From Setophaga petechia (lineage: Eukaryota > Chordata > Aves > Passeriformes > Parulidae): a DNA stretch of 64,000 nt. The position numbers were made by a program, and so were the translations under genes. Below are positions 52,438 through 64,000 of the stretch, piece after piece. The notes under the pieces were generated by a model. It did not search any database. It was given only the letters and a program-made list of their open reading frames with translations, and had not been told where the DNA came from. The first letter of the stretch is position 1; every line of letters begins with the position of its first letter. The stretch spans positions 52,301,501 through 52,365,500 of the forward strand of contig JANCRA010000001.1 of assembly GCA_024362935.1 (NCBI GenBank). The letters run 5' to 3'.

Positions 52438-55400
52438 CTGGAAAAAAAGAGAAAAAGAAAACAATTAAAAAATGTTTATACTGGCCTCTGAGGACATATC
52501 AGGCACTGATGAACACTCTGCTATGCATTTACCACAGGACAGAGCAATAAACAACTGATTTTGGTCAACAGAACTGACTTTTGAAAAGGAAGAATTTTTA
52601 ATGTCTATGAAGTAGATCTCTGCATGGGAAAACAGTAGTAACACGTACAAAACAATGGTCAGAGGAAAAATCAGTGGACAATATCACTGCCAATAATTAA
52701 AAAAACCTTAGAGATTCAAGTAGATACCCAACACACATGCAGGCTTGTGTGATACGTGAGTATCTCAAGAGTATATCAAGAGGTATGTGAGTATCTCTTC
52801 CCACAACAGGCTCCAATGTGATCTGGAGAAACTATTGTTAAACCAGACAATTTATCAGAGGTTTTTAGAGGTCACTGCACCAGAATAAAAAACATCTAGT
52901 TTGAAAAGAAGTTAAAATAAATTATGATTGCAAGGATAGTAATTCCTTTTCCTTGGCAGCTACAACTTAAAATTTCTCTGTCCCTTTATATCTTCAGTAT
53001 TTTTTTCTAATTACAGTGTTAGATGCTAAATATAACATTAATTGACAAAACAATGAAATGGATGGATCCAGGTCAGCCTCCTGGAAGTGTTTGTTTTATT
53101 AGGATTAATTACACATGAAAAATCGCTCCTCACAGTTGGGATTGCCACAAATGAAACTTCAGTGAGAATCAGTCTTGTCAGAGTCAAACTGGATGGCACA
53201 GGACCCCAGGACCTCATCCCAACCCAGTGAAACAATTAGAAAATATAATTAAAAACCCATGCGAGGGAAACAGCAATGAGTCCTGCCTGAATTTTGCTTC
53301 CAACATCAACTACAAACCCAGCTCATTTCCTGCAACCTGTAGGGGAGGACACAGGTCATGTTATTTGAAAGAAATGTATCGAAATGAAAAAAAACTTTAA
53401 AGGCTGATTAAAAAAGGACCCAATGTTAAATTGGGGTCAATTGTTCCAGTAACAGCAGCGAGTCCCCAAGCCTTTCCCAACCAGGGCTCTAGCACAGCTT
53501 TCACTCTGCTGCCGTGGTTCCACACCCTGGACCACCCTACACCTTCAAAACTTTCAGACCAAAACAAATGGTCCTGAGGCTCCAGTTTCACATCTGAGTC
53601 AATCCAGAACGGTCTTGCTTTAACTTTCAATGACAGAAAAAGAAAGCTGCACCCCAGCTCTAAGCACTCCTCAGCAGATCCTCCCCTGAGAGCATAAGAA
53701 CGAGGCCGAGCCATTGGTCCCTAACGCATAATTCATCTTATTTATGTACTGAAGGAGCAACTGCTTGCATTCAGTAACCTTGGAAGTCAGACAAGTAAAT
53801 TAAAACTTAAAACAAGGCTTGAGAGTCCAGCATGCATGCTGCTTTTGAGTGATTTCTCTATAATAGGCAAGTATGGATGCTCTGGAAGAAAGAGAGACCT
53901 ATTCCAGCTTGACTGTCAGCAAAATTGCCTCTGTAAGCAATAAACAGGCTTTGGATCACCTAGGAAATTTACAGGCAAACTCGGGGTAAGGCCAGTTATT
54001 ATTCCTCACTGTACAAATGAAAAAGTCTCTAGATGTACAGACTATACCCATTTTTAGCCTTGGATTTTGACCAAATATATACAGTATCAGTAGTGTAGAG
54101 CAGACCAGGCAACACCTCATAAGGACATCCATATACTTTATTTCCAGGAAAAGTGCAATTTGTTTAGACTACTCTACTTGCGCTTTACAGCAAAACCTTT
54201 ACCTGGTTCCAAGAGGCTTTTGGAGAATAATTCTCATTTGATGGCAGCAGTACAGAGCAGACAAATTTGCCTGGTTTGACTAAGGTAATGTTTGCTACCC
54301 CATTGCCTTGCAATGGCTTTTAAAATAAAATTAAAACAAGATCTTTGTTTCATTTATGATACCCCACATTTCACTTCTGCTTGAAGCATAAAGGACTAGA
54401 GATAGCACAACATACTGTGGTTTATGGCTCTTCTGTGTCATTTTAGGATTCAGCACATGCCCTTCTCCCAGCTCACCTTTATTTTATCATAATGTGAGTG
54501 CACTGACTGGTAAATTTTTCTTGCCTTCCCTTCCCAAATACCAAATGTGTAACCTTGAGTTGGCCTCTGCCACATGCATATTTCTATGCAGATTTCAAGT
54601 GCAGACTGGGGAATTCTTGTTCATATTAAAATAGGAAGGGAACCATACAGGGATTCCTGCAAGAGCAAAGATCTTGCAAAATATTTGTTAGAGAGTTGAC
54701 GCTCACTGGCAGTGGTACACTGCAGGAACTACAGGGATTTGGCATTAGCCCTAAAACAGAGAATAAGCACACTAAAGAAAGAGGCATTGCTCTACCTCTG
54801 ACTCCTACTAATACTCAGAGCAGTGGAGCTCCTGCCTTTTATGCAAGGGAGCCTTGTTTTGATCCTCTTTTACTGCTCTCCAGATCACTTGACTAACCAG
54901 CTTGCCCTCAAACCTACAGTACTCCTCAGAATGCATTTGCTGCTTCTTCCCCAGTTCCCCCCAGTCATACTCTGCTGGGACAATTTGCAAAGTGGTCTCT
55001 CTCACGCTGCTAAGGAAATCACCTCCCTCCCTTTCTGCATCCCATATTACTCTGGAGCTCCACCTGCCAAGTTTACTGCTAATTGAATAACGGAGATACT
55101 TCAACACTGTTACTAACTTGATGCTGTTGTTGATGTGGCTAAATATTTCTAAATCCTCTGCTATGGTAAATAATGCATGCACCCAAAGAGGACAAGGGCA
55201 CACTGCTTTGCATCACAAGATGCCACAAGAAGGGTAATTCATCTGCAAAACGGCATGCTGTTGCACCTCCATCCCAGACCAGAAGCTGCTAATAAGGAGA
55301 GCAATGATAAACACTTTATTCTGGCAACAGCAAAGGCTAGGAGGAGAATCCATCAAGATGGGATGACTCACTCTCAAGGATCTGTCTTCACTGCAAAAAG

Positions 55401-58400
55401 CCAAGCAGCCCAATTTCTGTTCTAAGGGCTCACAACAGAGGGACCCACAAAAAAGAACATGAAGTTTTAGGCAACCAGTAGGAGGCTTCGGAAAAAGCCT
55501 TGTTTGCTAAAATGTACCAAGCACCTCGCTTCTGGCTGTACAGAAGCAGAGGAGTGAGCACCCAGCGTCATGCTTTTGGGGATGAAAATCTGCATGGAGC
55601 AGCACTGCCTTGCCCCCAGGCACCAGCATCTCTGCATCAGCCCAAGGAAACCCAATCAGCAGCTTTCACCCACGGTGACTTAATTAACAGGCACCCTACG
55701 GATTTCTCCAAATCCTCCACACTGACACCCTCCATTACCAAGCTCTTTTGATGAAAGTGATTAAAGCTAACAATTATAATTTCTTTTAGAGATGCCCCTA
55801 GAGGCTTTGGCGAGGCTCAGGCTTCATTGTTCGCAGAACACAGCGCAAAGAAATCTCTCTCCTGAAGAGCTCATCCTCCACAAAGACATGGCAATCAAGG
55901 AATAGCAGAAAGAAAAGCAAGGAGACAAAAAATTTTTGCTCAAGGTCACAAAGCAGGCCCCTGACAGAGCTAGAACAAAACCCACCTCCTCTGGAGTACT
56001 TGTAAGGCCATGCTGACTCTCAAATACTAAGCTGATCAACTAATACTCTTTATTTATCAAGTGTCAAGAGCAGGTGAAATAGTTCAGTGTTACTTGCTGT
56101 TCTGGTTTTGATCATGTCTTTTTGAGGTGGATCTCCAAGCAAAGCTAACCATGACAGTGAAAGGGTTACCACCCCTTCACATTCCAAAGAAATGCTTCCA
56201 ATACTTTTTCATGCAAATTACTGACAAATCAATCCCCCTCAAATTTTTTATTCTTCCATCAATGCTCTCAACCAAGAGTGATTGCTCAAGCACCCTTCTC
56301 AACCTTGCACTTCCAATTTTTTTAAAGAATGGTCAATCTCAATATGCATAATTATAATTGCAAATGCATCATTTCATCTTGCACTGTACTGTTTTAATGG
56401 GATTATGTACCATCAAATCTCTACTGTAACATTTAAAGCAAAAATGTCCTACGTCATTCATGTGTGGTTTAGATATTTAAAACATTAATATGCAACGTGT
56501 GGTATTACAAAAGGTTAGATTTCTAACTACCTGGCTCAGTTATGACACCATAAATCTGATGCACTCTTCACTGATTACTAGAAAAATCTTTCCAATGCAG
56601 TATAACTGTAATTTGATAGAACTTCTTGACATATAATTAATCAGCAAGAGAGTGGTTCTGTTGTGCTTTGTACAGGGACAGAACAAAGCACAAGTGTGCA
56701 AAGTGAGTGAAGCTTTTAGTCTTTGCAAACAACTTCGGTGCATAAAATATTAAAAGCAATGCTAAACTAATCTCTGGCAAGAAGTGCAGGCAATTCACTA
56801 CAACTCATATTACAAATGCCTTTGGTTTACCATTTAAAAAACATTAGAGTCTACCATTATGGTTGTGTATCATAGTGCTGTACATTAACCTCTGTAATTT
56901 TCCAACATGGTATATTGCAGTAACACAAATTAGGCTATCTGGCAAAAAAAGCATAAAAAGACGCAATATTTAAAGAGAGCAGACAGGAAAGCTCCTTGCT
57001 CCTTCCTGCCAAAGACAGCAGGAGAAAGTCCAGTCCTCTTTTCCTCAAAGCAAATGGTAAAATCCCATTAATTTCCCCTGGAACCGACAGATCCGCAGCA
57101 TCTGGGAAAGGATTCAGTCTAAATACATCGCAGACATAACAGATGAATGATTTGGGGGAAAGGGGTCGCCTGCTCTCATTTTAACACTTCTGTGTAACAG
57201 GAACAGAGCAGGTCATTTCTGTAAGCTTGAAAATGCTTTGTGAGCTTTCAGTAGGATTTTCCCTTCAGCGCTTTTTGCCTTCTGTCTCCATTTTCTTCTT
57301 GTTCATACACTTAACAGCTTTAAAATCTGTTGAGTGTACAAGATGCTTAAAGCCTACACTTCATTTTTACTGTTGTAGGACCCACATGGATGAAATATTG
57401 TTCTCTTTAGGATTAATAGGAAAACATTTACATTTTATGTTTTTTGGAACAATTATGTCTTCTCCACTAAAGAAACAAACTGGAAGCTAAATTTTCACTT
57501 TCACATAATGTGGAAGTTTTCATAGCAAGATATCTATTTCTGGTACTGAAAAATAATAATAGTAAACTGCTCCTCGCGCTTGCAAATTATTCTAATTTCC
57601 ATTATGAAATTCATTCGCTCAGAAATACATATAATAACTAAACCAGAAAGATTTCATTTGGTTGTGTTACCATTTTCAAAGACTCTTTTTTTTTTCCCTT
57701 GGTGGGATAAGAGACTTCTAAAAATTTGAAAAAGAAGAAAGAGAACACAGCCCAACACCAAGACAGCAACACTCACCCAGGGCATGTTGGAGTCCTGCTT
57801 CTTCTGTGCAGGATGCAGAACACACACTCAAACATTGCTGCTTCCCCTATGAGGCCACTGACTTGCTGCTCTCCTTCCTATAGAACTACTTGGCTCCTTT
57901 CCCTCACTCTCCACTTCTAATGTATCTGAAGCTCCATCCAAACCCAAATGCCTCTGTTAAATATATTGAGTTTGAGGAGAGAAAGGTCAGCTTCATTTGG
58001 TCTCAGCTGGCTCTAGCTCCCAGCTGTCAGGACCAATGGGTGCAGGGGTTAAGCGAGACTTTTTGAGCCTGTCATTGAAGCAGAGAGCAGCCATTATTTT
58101 AAGCTGGTAGTATCCCAGAGATTTTTTTTCCCCCCCAAGAAATATACTGGTTCCAAGTGGTTTTTGAAGCAAGCAACCAGGCAGCTATGTGAAACCAAGG
58201 ACTTGATATTGGAAGATCCAGAGAGCTCCCTGCAACAACAAGGCATTTAATGAGAGAGGAGAGAGGAGCCTGGAGCCCTGCCAAATCTAATCCAGGTTAT
58301 ACGTGCCACAGCAGGATTTCGTCAAGTAGGGGCTATTACACTGGCACACTGCTGACCAAAATCTTCTGTTTCGTGTAAATTCTCTGCAACGACCTTAGGA

Positions 58401-58704
58401 GATAAAACTGATTAATCCTAATTAAAATGAAAATCAAGGAAATGACACAGTCTGTTGAATCTACTTGATGAATCAAAAGCTTCCCTCATTTCTATGTTAA
58501 TTGTCTTTTTACAAATGTGCAGCCCTCTCATACTCACAGAATAATGTTTTCATATTTTTCTTCACTTGGAACATTGCAGGACAGATGTTGCAAAGCGACC
58601 AGAGAGCCTGTCTGCATTATCAGGCCCCTGCAGAAGTGCCTAGCTGGGTGCTGACTCCTTTCTCAGACTTTTCATGGCTTTAATTTAAAAAATAAAGAAT
58701 CACA

Positions 58705-58725
58705 GGCTGCAGCAGTGCTGCAGCC
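58705..58725. repeat. 21-bp perfect inverted repeat with 1-nt centre
   Basis: GGCTGCAGCA, G, TGCTGCAGCC. The 10-bp arms are exactly complementary and GC-rich against an AT-rich flank. Confidence 0.85.
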
Positions 58726-59279
58726 CAGACACTGAAGGTAGGAAAGGACCAGCGCCAGGCAGGACAAGTGCCTTCCAGGATGCTGAAAGGTGTGCAAGAT
58801 GCCCCATTAGCATTGAGCAGGGAATGTACCATACGTTAAATTCAACCAACACAAAGACACAAAATCCCTGCTCTCCATTTGCATGAGTCCGATAACACTT
58901 ACACGAAATGTCGCCACTGGAGTTTTTATCAAAAGCCTGCTTGCACATAACACCGTATCACAGAGAGGACATTTGGGAAAGCAATCAACCTGCAAAGACA
59001 TTCTTGAAGTGCAGAAATGCAGAACAGACCCTTTCAAGGACAGTTCAACTTAGGATGGGAGTGATTTAAAGAGGAATGAACCGGCACACTGTTAACAGCA
59101 GCCAATTAAGAGGTGGAATGCATAGAAGGGTCTCTGTAGATATGTATGTAACACATTAAAGAGATCCACGGTCCCTTTGTATCCAGTCAAAACCCCATCT
59201 TGCCTAAACTTGTAGGGGGACAAAACTAACCTAACTGGTAAAGGCACACTGGACAAAATCCAGAATCAGCTGCATTACT

Positions 59280-59530
59280 TGCTTAGACACCATTTATTGT
59301 GGTTACATTTTATTATACAGTAGTAAAAAATTACAAGGCAACATCCTGTGTTATTTCCCGCTGGGATAAATGATACAGATGTACTATTAAACCTCAAAAC
59401 CAGCACCAGTCTGCCAGGCTACATTCCATTTGTGTCTTTATAATGTGTCAATAGGCTGACATTTATGCCTTCTGATGGTAAAGCCAATCATGTTATAGAC
59501 ATTTAAATATGCCATAAAATGCACTGCACA
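59280..59530. promoter_or_regulatory. Possible conserved enhancer-like segment
   Basis: Complex AT-rich sequence with ATTATACAGTAG, TTCCCGCTGGGA, AGCCAATCATG (CCAAT box plus ATCA core) and TTTATAATGTG. There are no repeats and no open frame. The call rests on texture and motif content alone. Confidence 0.12.
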
Positions 59531-60779
59531 AACCTATAACTCTCCCAGTCTTTACCAAAACAACACACACAAATCAAAAATCTCACCAGACACTAGCATC
59601 TAAACTTAGGACATATTGGTTTCCTTTTTTTCCATGCTAAATTGATTTTTGTATTGCTGTCAGCCCCAGCTGACACTGGGAAGGCACTCATGAAGGTCTG
59701 CCACAATTTGCAGCCCAAGGGCATCCTAAACCATGGAAATGCATCAGAAAGGGATGGTCCTATAGAGATCTCACTGCAGGTCACACACTTTATGTCAACT
59801 AAGACATTATCTAAGCATGGTCAGTGGTGCTGAGGGTTTGAGGGACATCAAGCTCAATAATTCCTGTTTAAAATGAGCTCTCTCTGCCTAGCCACCATCA
59901 CTTCCTTTGAAAAAGCCAGCCTGCTGAGAAATCAAGACAAAACACTCGTAGATTAGCTATTCAATGTCCTGCTTGTGAGAAGTGTCAAGATAAAAACATG
60001 GACACTAGCATACAAAGGATATTTTAGGCCCATCATATTCTTGCATTAATGCCATTCACCCAAGATTATTAACTTGAAATGAGGCTCTAAGATATGCAGG
60101 TGGCAAAACCAGACTGGGGAATAACAAAATTCATCCTTGGGGCTAGATGGTCAAAATTTAAAAGCCCATCCATGGCTGAATTACAGGGGTTGTCTGGGCT
60201 GGAAGCAGACTGAAGTAACTGGAAGTGGTGAATAGGGATGCATAAACAGCAAAACACTATGGGTTTGTTCTAAAACCAAAGAAGCCCCAAGGCTGTGGTT
60301 GAAGCTTTTTTTGCACACATCAAATTCCTCAGTAATATAAAGGATAAGTAGGCAAAAGCAAAAGAGGAGCTTGGAAATATGCAGCCTGGAAAGGCAAGCT
60401 GGAAGGAGGGCTGCACGCTCCAGTTACTATCCCTCCAGCAACTGGCACGTGAGGATAAGGAAAAGTGGCAAACATACCAACTCCATGGTATTCTGCAGGG
60501 ATCACATCTTGAAATTATTGTAATTGGAATAAGGGGTACTGATGCTTCAGGGACTTGCTTAAAAAAACACCCTTAAAAGAAAATTATCATAGAAAACAAG
60601 TCTGGGGTATTTTGCCTCAGAGAACATTTAGAGCTTAATGCATTAGAAATGCAGCTGCATCAGGATACTGCACTAGGATTGTCCATGATCAAGCTGCAGG
60701 CAGGAAAATGCCAGGCTGAGCCACTTCATTACAGTGCTTACCATCAAAATGAGGCAGAAAGTGGCTGCTTCTCCACTCT

Positions 60780-61015
60780 GACAAGTTTTTAATTGCATCT
60801 AGAAATTACCTTCTACTTTAAATTTCATTTCGAAATTGTGTCTAATAGAGGCTGCTTAAGATGAGTTTGTCACACTTCTAAATAATTATTATTAATGTGA
60901 CACTAACGTCTTTCCCTGGAGTTTACACCACCTAAAGTGTCATTGAAAAAATGTCCTTATCATTAAACTTAGCACCAAATGTGACTAAAATGCAGAATTA
61001 TCCTGACCTTTTTTA
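60780..61015. promoter_or_regulatory. Possible conserved enhancer-like segment
   Basis: Contains TTTTAATTGCATC, ATTTCGAAATTG, TAAATAATTATTATTAATG, TCATTAAAC and TTTTTTAATTCC within 240 bp, again a dense set of homeodomain-type cores in complex sequence. No exon or repeat explains it. Confidence 0.18.
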
Positions 61016-62156
61016 ATTCCAAGTGGCTCAGCAGTCACAGTCCTCCTGCAAAAGGAGGCCCACCACCTCTTCTGTTTTGGTGAAATTAGTGAACTTCTTT
61101 TGAAGGACAGAAGAATACCTTCCCAGATCAGAGCACAGTGAACACACATGCCCAAGCTTAGATGACACTCATAACCAATTCTAAAAAAATATTAACAGGC
61201 TGCATTGCCTCAAAACACAGTCCAATCTAGAAGTCCCAATATGACCAGACTTTCAAACTCATTCTATAAGCTTTGCATCCTGTCAGGGAAAATACCATGT
61301 GTGAACAAAACAGTTAAGATCACCAAATTTGCAGCACTGACAAAGCATGAGCCTTGGAAATTCTGCACCATCAGGACCTGAAGCCACCAGAAAAGCAGAG
61401 GGTCCCTATGCAAACACCCTCATGAAATCAACTATCCTACAATCTGCTACACAAATTCAATGAGAAACCTTCAGGCTCATGATGAAGATCTTAAAAAGGA
61501 AGGAAATAAAGGCTCCTGCTCCTTCTAAAGCAGAAAATAAAATTTTCCCAAAAAGAAGGGCTCCAAGGAAACTACACAGTCATGCCTTGAAAAAGTTTTC
61601 TTTCGATTTTCTACAGGGCAAAACATCCCACAAGTTTTAAAGACCTGTAAATGCAGCTAATTCGGACATTAAAGAATCTCTGTAAATGTAAAATAAATAA
61701 ATGAAAAGCAGCATGAAGAAATCCACGAGAGGAAAAAATCTCAACCAGTGTCTCCTCACACAGTTATTGTGCAATATTAGGATTCAATCACCTTTTTCCT
61801 GAGACATGAAAGATATATAAAGACTGGCATATAAAGACATCTCTGGCTCCAGTTGCTTTGGAACTGACTTCAACCATCTTTGTTTTATTACCTCAGATAG
61901 CATGATGTCATCAGAAGCCTTTTAATGTCTTTTAAGACCTTCACCAGTTTTCTTAAATTATTAGGTGTGAATATGTGCATGTGTGTGGCATTTCTTTATT
62001 CATGCAACCATGTGATAAACTGCAGTGCCACAAGATAAATTGCATTCAGTTTACAAATCTGACCCCCTCACTTGAACTCTGTCTGCTAATCCATTTCAGC
62101 TGGGACTATTTCTAATATGCCATACTTCCGAACAGCTTTCAAACAGCTGTAGGGGC

Positions 62157-62172
62157 TTTTTTTTTTTTTTTT
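62157..62172. repeat. Poly-T run (T16)
   Basis: Sixteen T following AGGGGC. No adjacent AG-bounded exon is supported. Confidence 0.8.
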
Positions 62173-64000
62173 AATGTGTGTTTCAAAATGGATTTCACAT
62201 TAGAAGTGTTTTCTTCTTTGCACCAGAAAGTGGAACAGATTACAAGCAGACGGACCCTGGCTCCTGGCAGCTCCAGGATTGAGTGTCAGACACATCCCAA
62301 GCCAAAGGGGAACAAGAGCTGCTGTAGGTGTACAGGAACCCTTTGTGGCATGAGGTGCTCATACCTTTAATGGTGTGCCTCCAACAGTATCTGCCACACA
62401 CCTGCAACCCCATTAAAATCCTCAGGAGTCATCCTCCTGCATCACCCTGCAACAGTTTTAATGAAGGTTTAGACACTCAAGCCTGGCTTTCATATGTGTC
62501 ATGCAGGTGAAGCATCTCCCTACCATACAGGGCTCTTAACTACACCAGATGCTGTGCCACTACCTGCTCAACTCCAGGGGAGCAATTTGGGTAATTCTCC
62601 ATTTCCACAAAAACTTCTGGAATTCAGAACAAATGCCTCAAGTTATGTGCCATTATGCAGAAAGGGTAATTAATAAGCAAACCGATTTTGGGTTTCCCTT
62701 TGGAATAGATGAACGTATTTTAATTCTTGTTAGCTTTCCAGTGATAGCACAGAAGCACCTCTCACTAACACACGTTTTTCTCTGTATGTTTGAGAAGCTC
62801 ACTGCTTTTCAATAGTTTATTTAATTTTTTTTTAACTCTCTAAATGTCCTTTCTTGGTTCCACACTAAATTTTTTTAAAAAGGTAAACGATATAGTGTTG
62901 TTTGCAGTTAGCCAGCATAAACAAATCATCTCTCAACTACTCTCCACAATTTTTCACAGAAAGGACAAGAATAAGTTTTTTAATAACTTGCTTAAATATC
63001 CGTGACAGAAGAGTCCCACTGCTGCCAAGCTGCCACTGGCGTGTGCCACGCCTGACCAAACAGCGAGACCGCCGCTTTCCTGGCCTCTCCTAAATCCCAG
63101 ACAAGATGGATGCTCTGAGGAGCACTTCACTTTCAGCTGAAGGGTGCATTTCACTAAACCAAGCAACCACCTGCACAGTTTGAGCTTAATTCTACATGTA
63201 CTGTAAGATACTAGGACCCACCAGCTCATGCTGACACACCATCCCTAGTACAAGGTGTATAACTCAGCATTACTCCTGCATGAGGAAAACAAGCCAGCCC
63301 CCTTCTCAGCTTCAAACAACTGAGAAGTCCTAGCAGTCTCCATAAAACTTGCGTGGATGAAAATTAAGGATGTGGTTAAGGGCCCTTGCCAGACTGGGGT
63401 CTTGCTGTATTTTTCCAAAAGAAGTTTGATGGCATCAGATGTATAAACATAACTGGCTTAAGCAATTAGACCTGCATTTGCTATAAACTCTGCAATCAAA
63501 TATTCATTTCATTTTGCAATGTCATCAGTAGTCTGACACGAGCAAAAGCAAATTAAAAATGCAGGAAAGTATTCCAGGTAATCATATGCTTTTTTAAGGA
63601 GCTAAATTACTTATTTAAATTACAGAGACACTGAATGGGATGGCTGTGAAAAAACCTATGGCAGGAACGGGCAGAGACACTGGTTTCGAGTAAATCAAAA
63701 CTTCTGTGTGATGATACTTGATAACAAAAGCACCAATTAACAAGGTGGGGTTTTTTTACCCATTCCAAGCCCACATTAAAGATACTTTCTACTTCTAGAA
63801 AACTGCACTCAGTTGAAGCCAATAGTAAAAGTTTGACTACCTTCTAGGCATATTGGGTTTGGCTGATATGTTTTCCACAAGCCACATAAATTAACCCTTT
63901 TTCAAATTAAAAAAAAATAAATAAAGACATTAAGAAAAAGTGCACTTTTCCTGGGTGAGCCTTTAAGGGCATTCTGCACATGGAGGTCTCCAAGGAGAGC

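Larger units (their letters stand above)
52438..64000. other. Non-coding stretch upstream of the best exon
   Basis: In the direction of the minus-strand gene this is upstream intron or 5' flank. No further exon is well supported. Short candidates (30-37 nt, near 54200, 54470, 60735 and 62359 on the minus strand) have good donors but poor acceptors. A minus-strand open frame of 131 codons at 54808-55203 is unrecognised and opposed by plus-strand frames. AT-rich enhancer-like segments are at 59280-59530 and 60780-61015. A T16 run is at 62157-62172. Confidence 0.6.

Noticed and set aside
54808..55203. 131-codon minus-strand open frame with a fairly protein-like hydrophilic sequence
   Set aside because: No convincing acceptor or donor and no initiation context. 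Plus-strand frames overlap it, and no family is recognised. Worth a database search but not an annotation.
1..64000. Prokaryotic, phage or CRISPR-bearing sequence
   Set aside because: Open frames are short and sparse, there are no spaced repeats of CRISPR type, and CpG depletion and intron-like splice signals indicate vertebrate DNA.

Overview
This window reads as non-coding DNA from a vertebrate nuclear genome. It is AT-rich and CpG-poor, with scattered poly-A/poly-T runs. No open frame exceeds 148 codons in 64 kb, and there are no closely packed genes and no Shine-Dalgarno or operon layout. I see no SINE, L1-like, LTR or DNA-transposon body, and not even the simple 3' end typical of avian CR1. 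Repeat content this low fits a bird best. That assignment is an inference from composition, not from a recognised gene.

The best gene evidence is one 67-nt minus-strand exon at 52371-52437, with a long pyrimidine tract, a consensus acceptor, a good donor and a single open frame. The window is therefore most simply the interior of a long minus-strand gene, or a gene edge plus intergenic DNA. I could not name the gene from the 22 residues.

Weaker minus-strand exon candidates with usable splice sites lie at 48298-48366, 41058-41111 (non-coding), 31412-31464, 24970-25053 (non-coding), 16889-16987, 11797-11856, 11153-11219, 8175-8351 (possible terminal exon with stop) and 4755-4814. Three of them (52371, 16889, 8175) are compatible in codon phase and could form one reading frame ending at 8175. 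Pseudo-exons of this quality are common in introns, so each is scored low. A few plus-strand candidates also exist (5059, 11012, 13345, 15185, 27923, 46872). The one at 13345-13416 has the best splice signals but contains stops.

Layout: 1-16.9 kb is non-coding with several small exon candidates; 17-41 kb has no strong exon signal and contains two or three AT-rich segments resembling conserved enhancers (about 22.1 and 29.7 kb); 41-52.4 kb is slightly more GC-rich, with a stop-poor stretch at 48.5-49.9 kb and the two best exon candidates; 52.4-64 kb is again plain non-coding, with enhancer-like AT-rich segments near 59.3 and 60.8 kb. Simple repeats, short tandem duplications and a few exact palindromes are listed. 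I found no tRNA, rRNA, CRISPR array, mobile element or complete protein-coding gene, and nothing I would call a new biological system.
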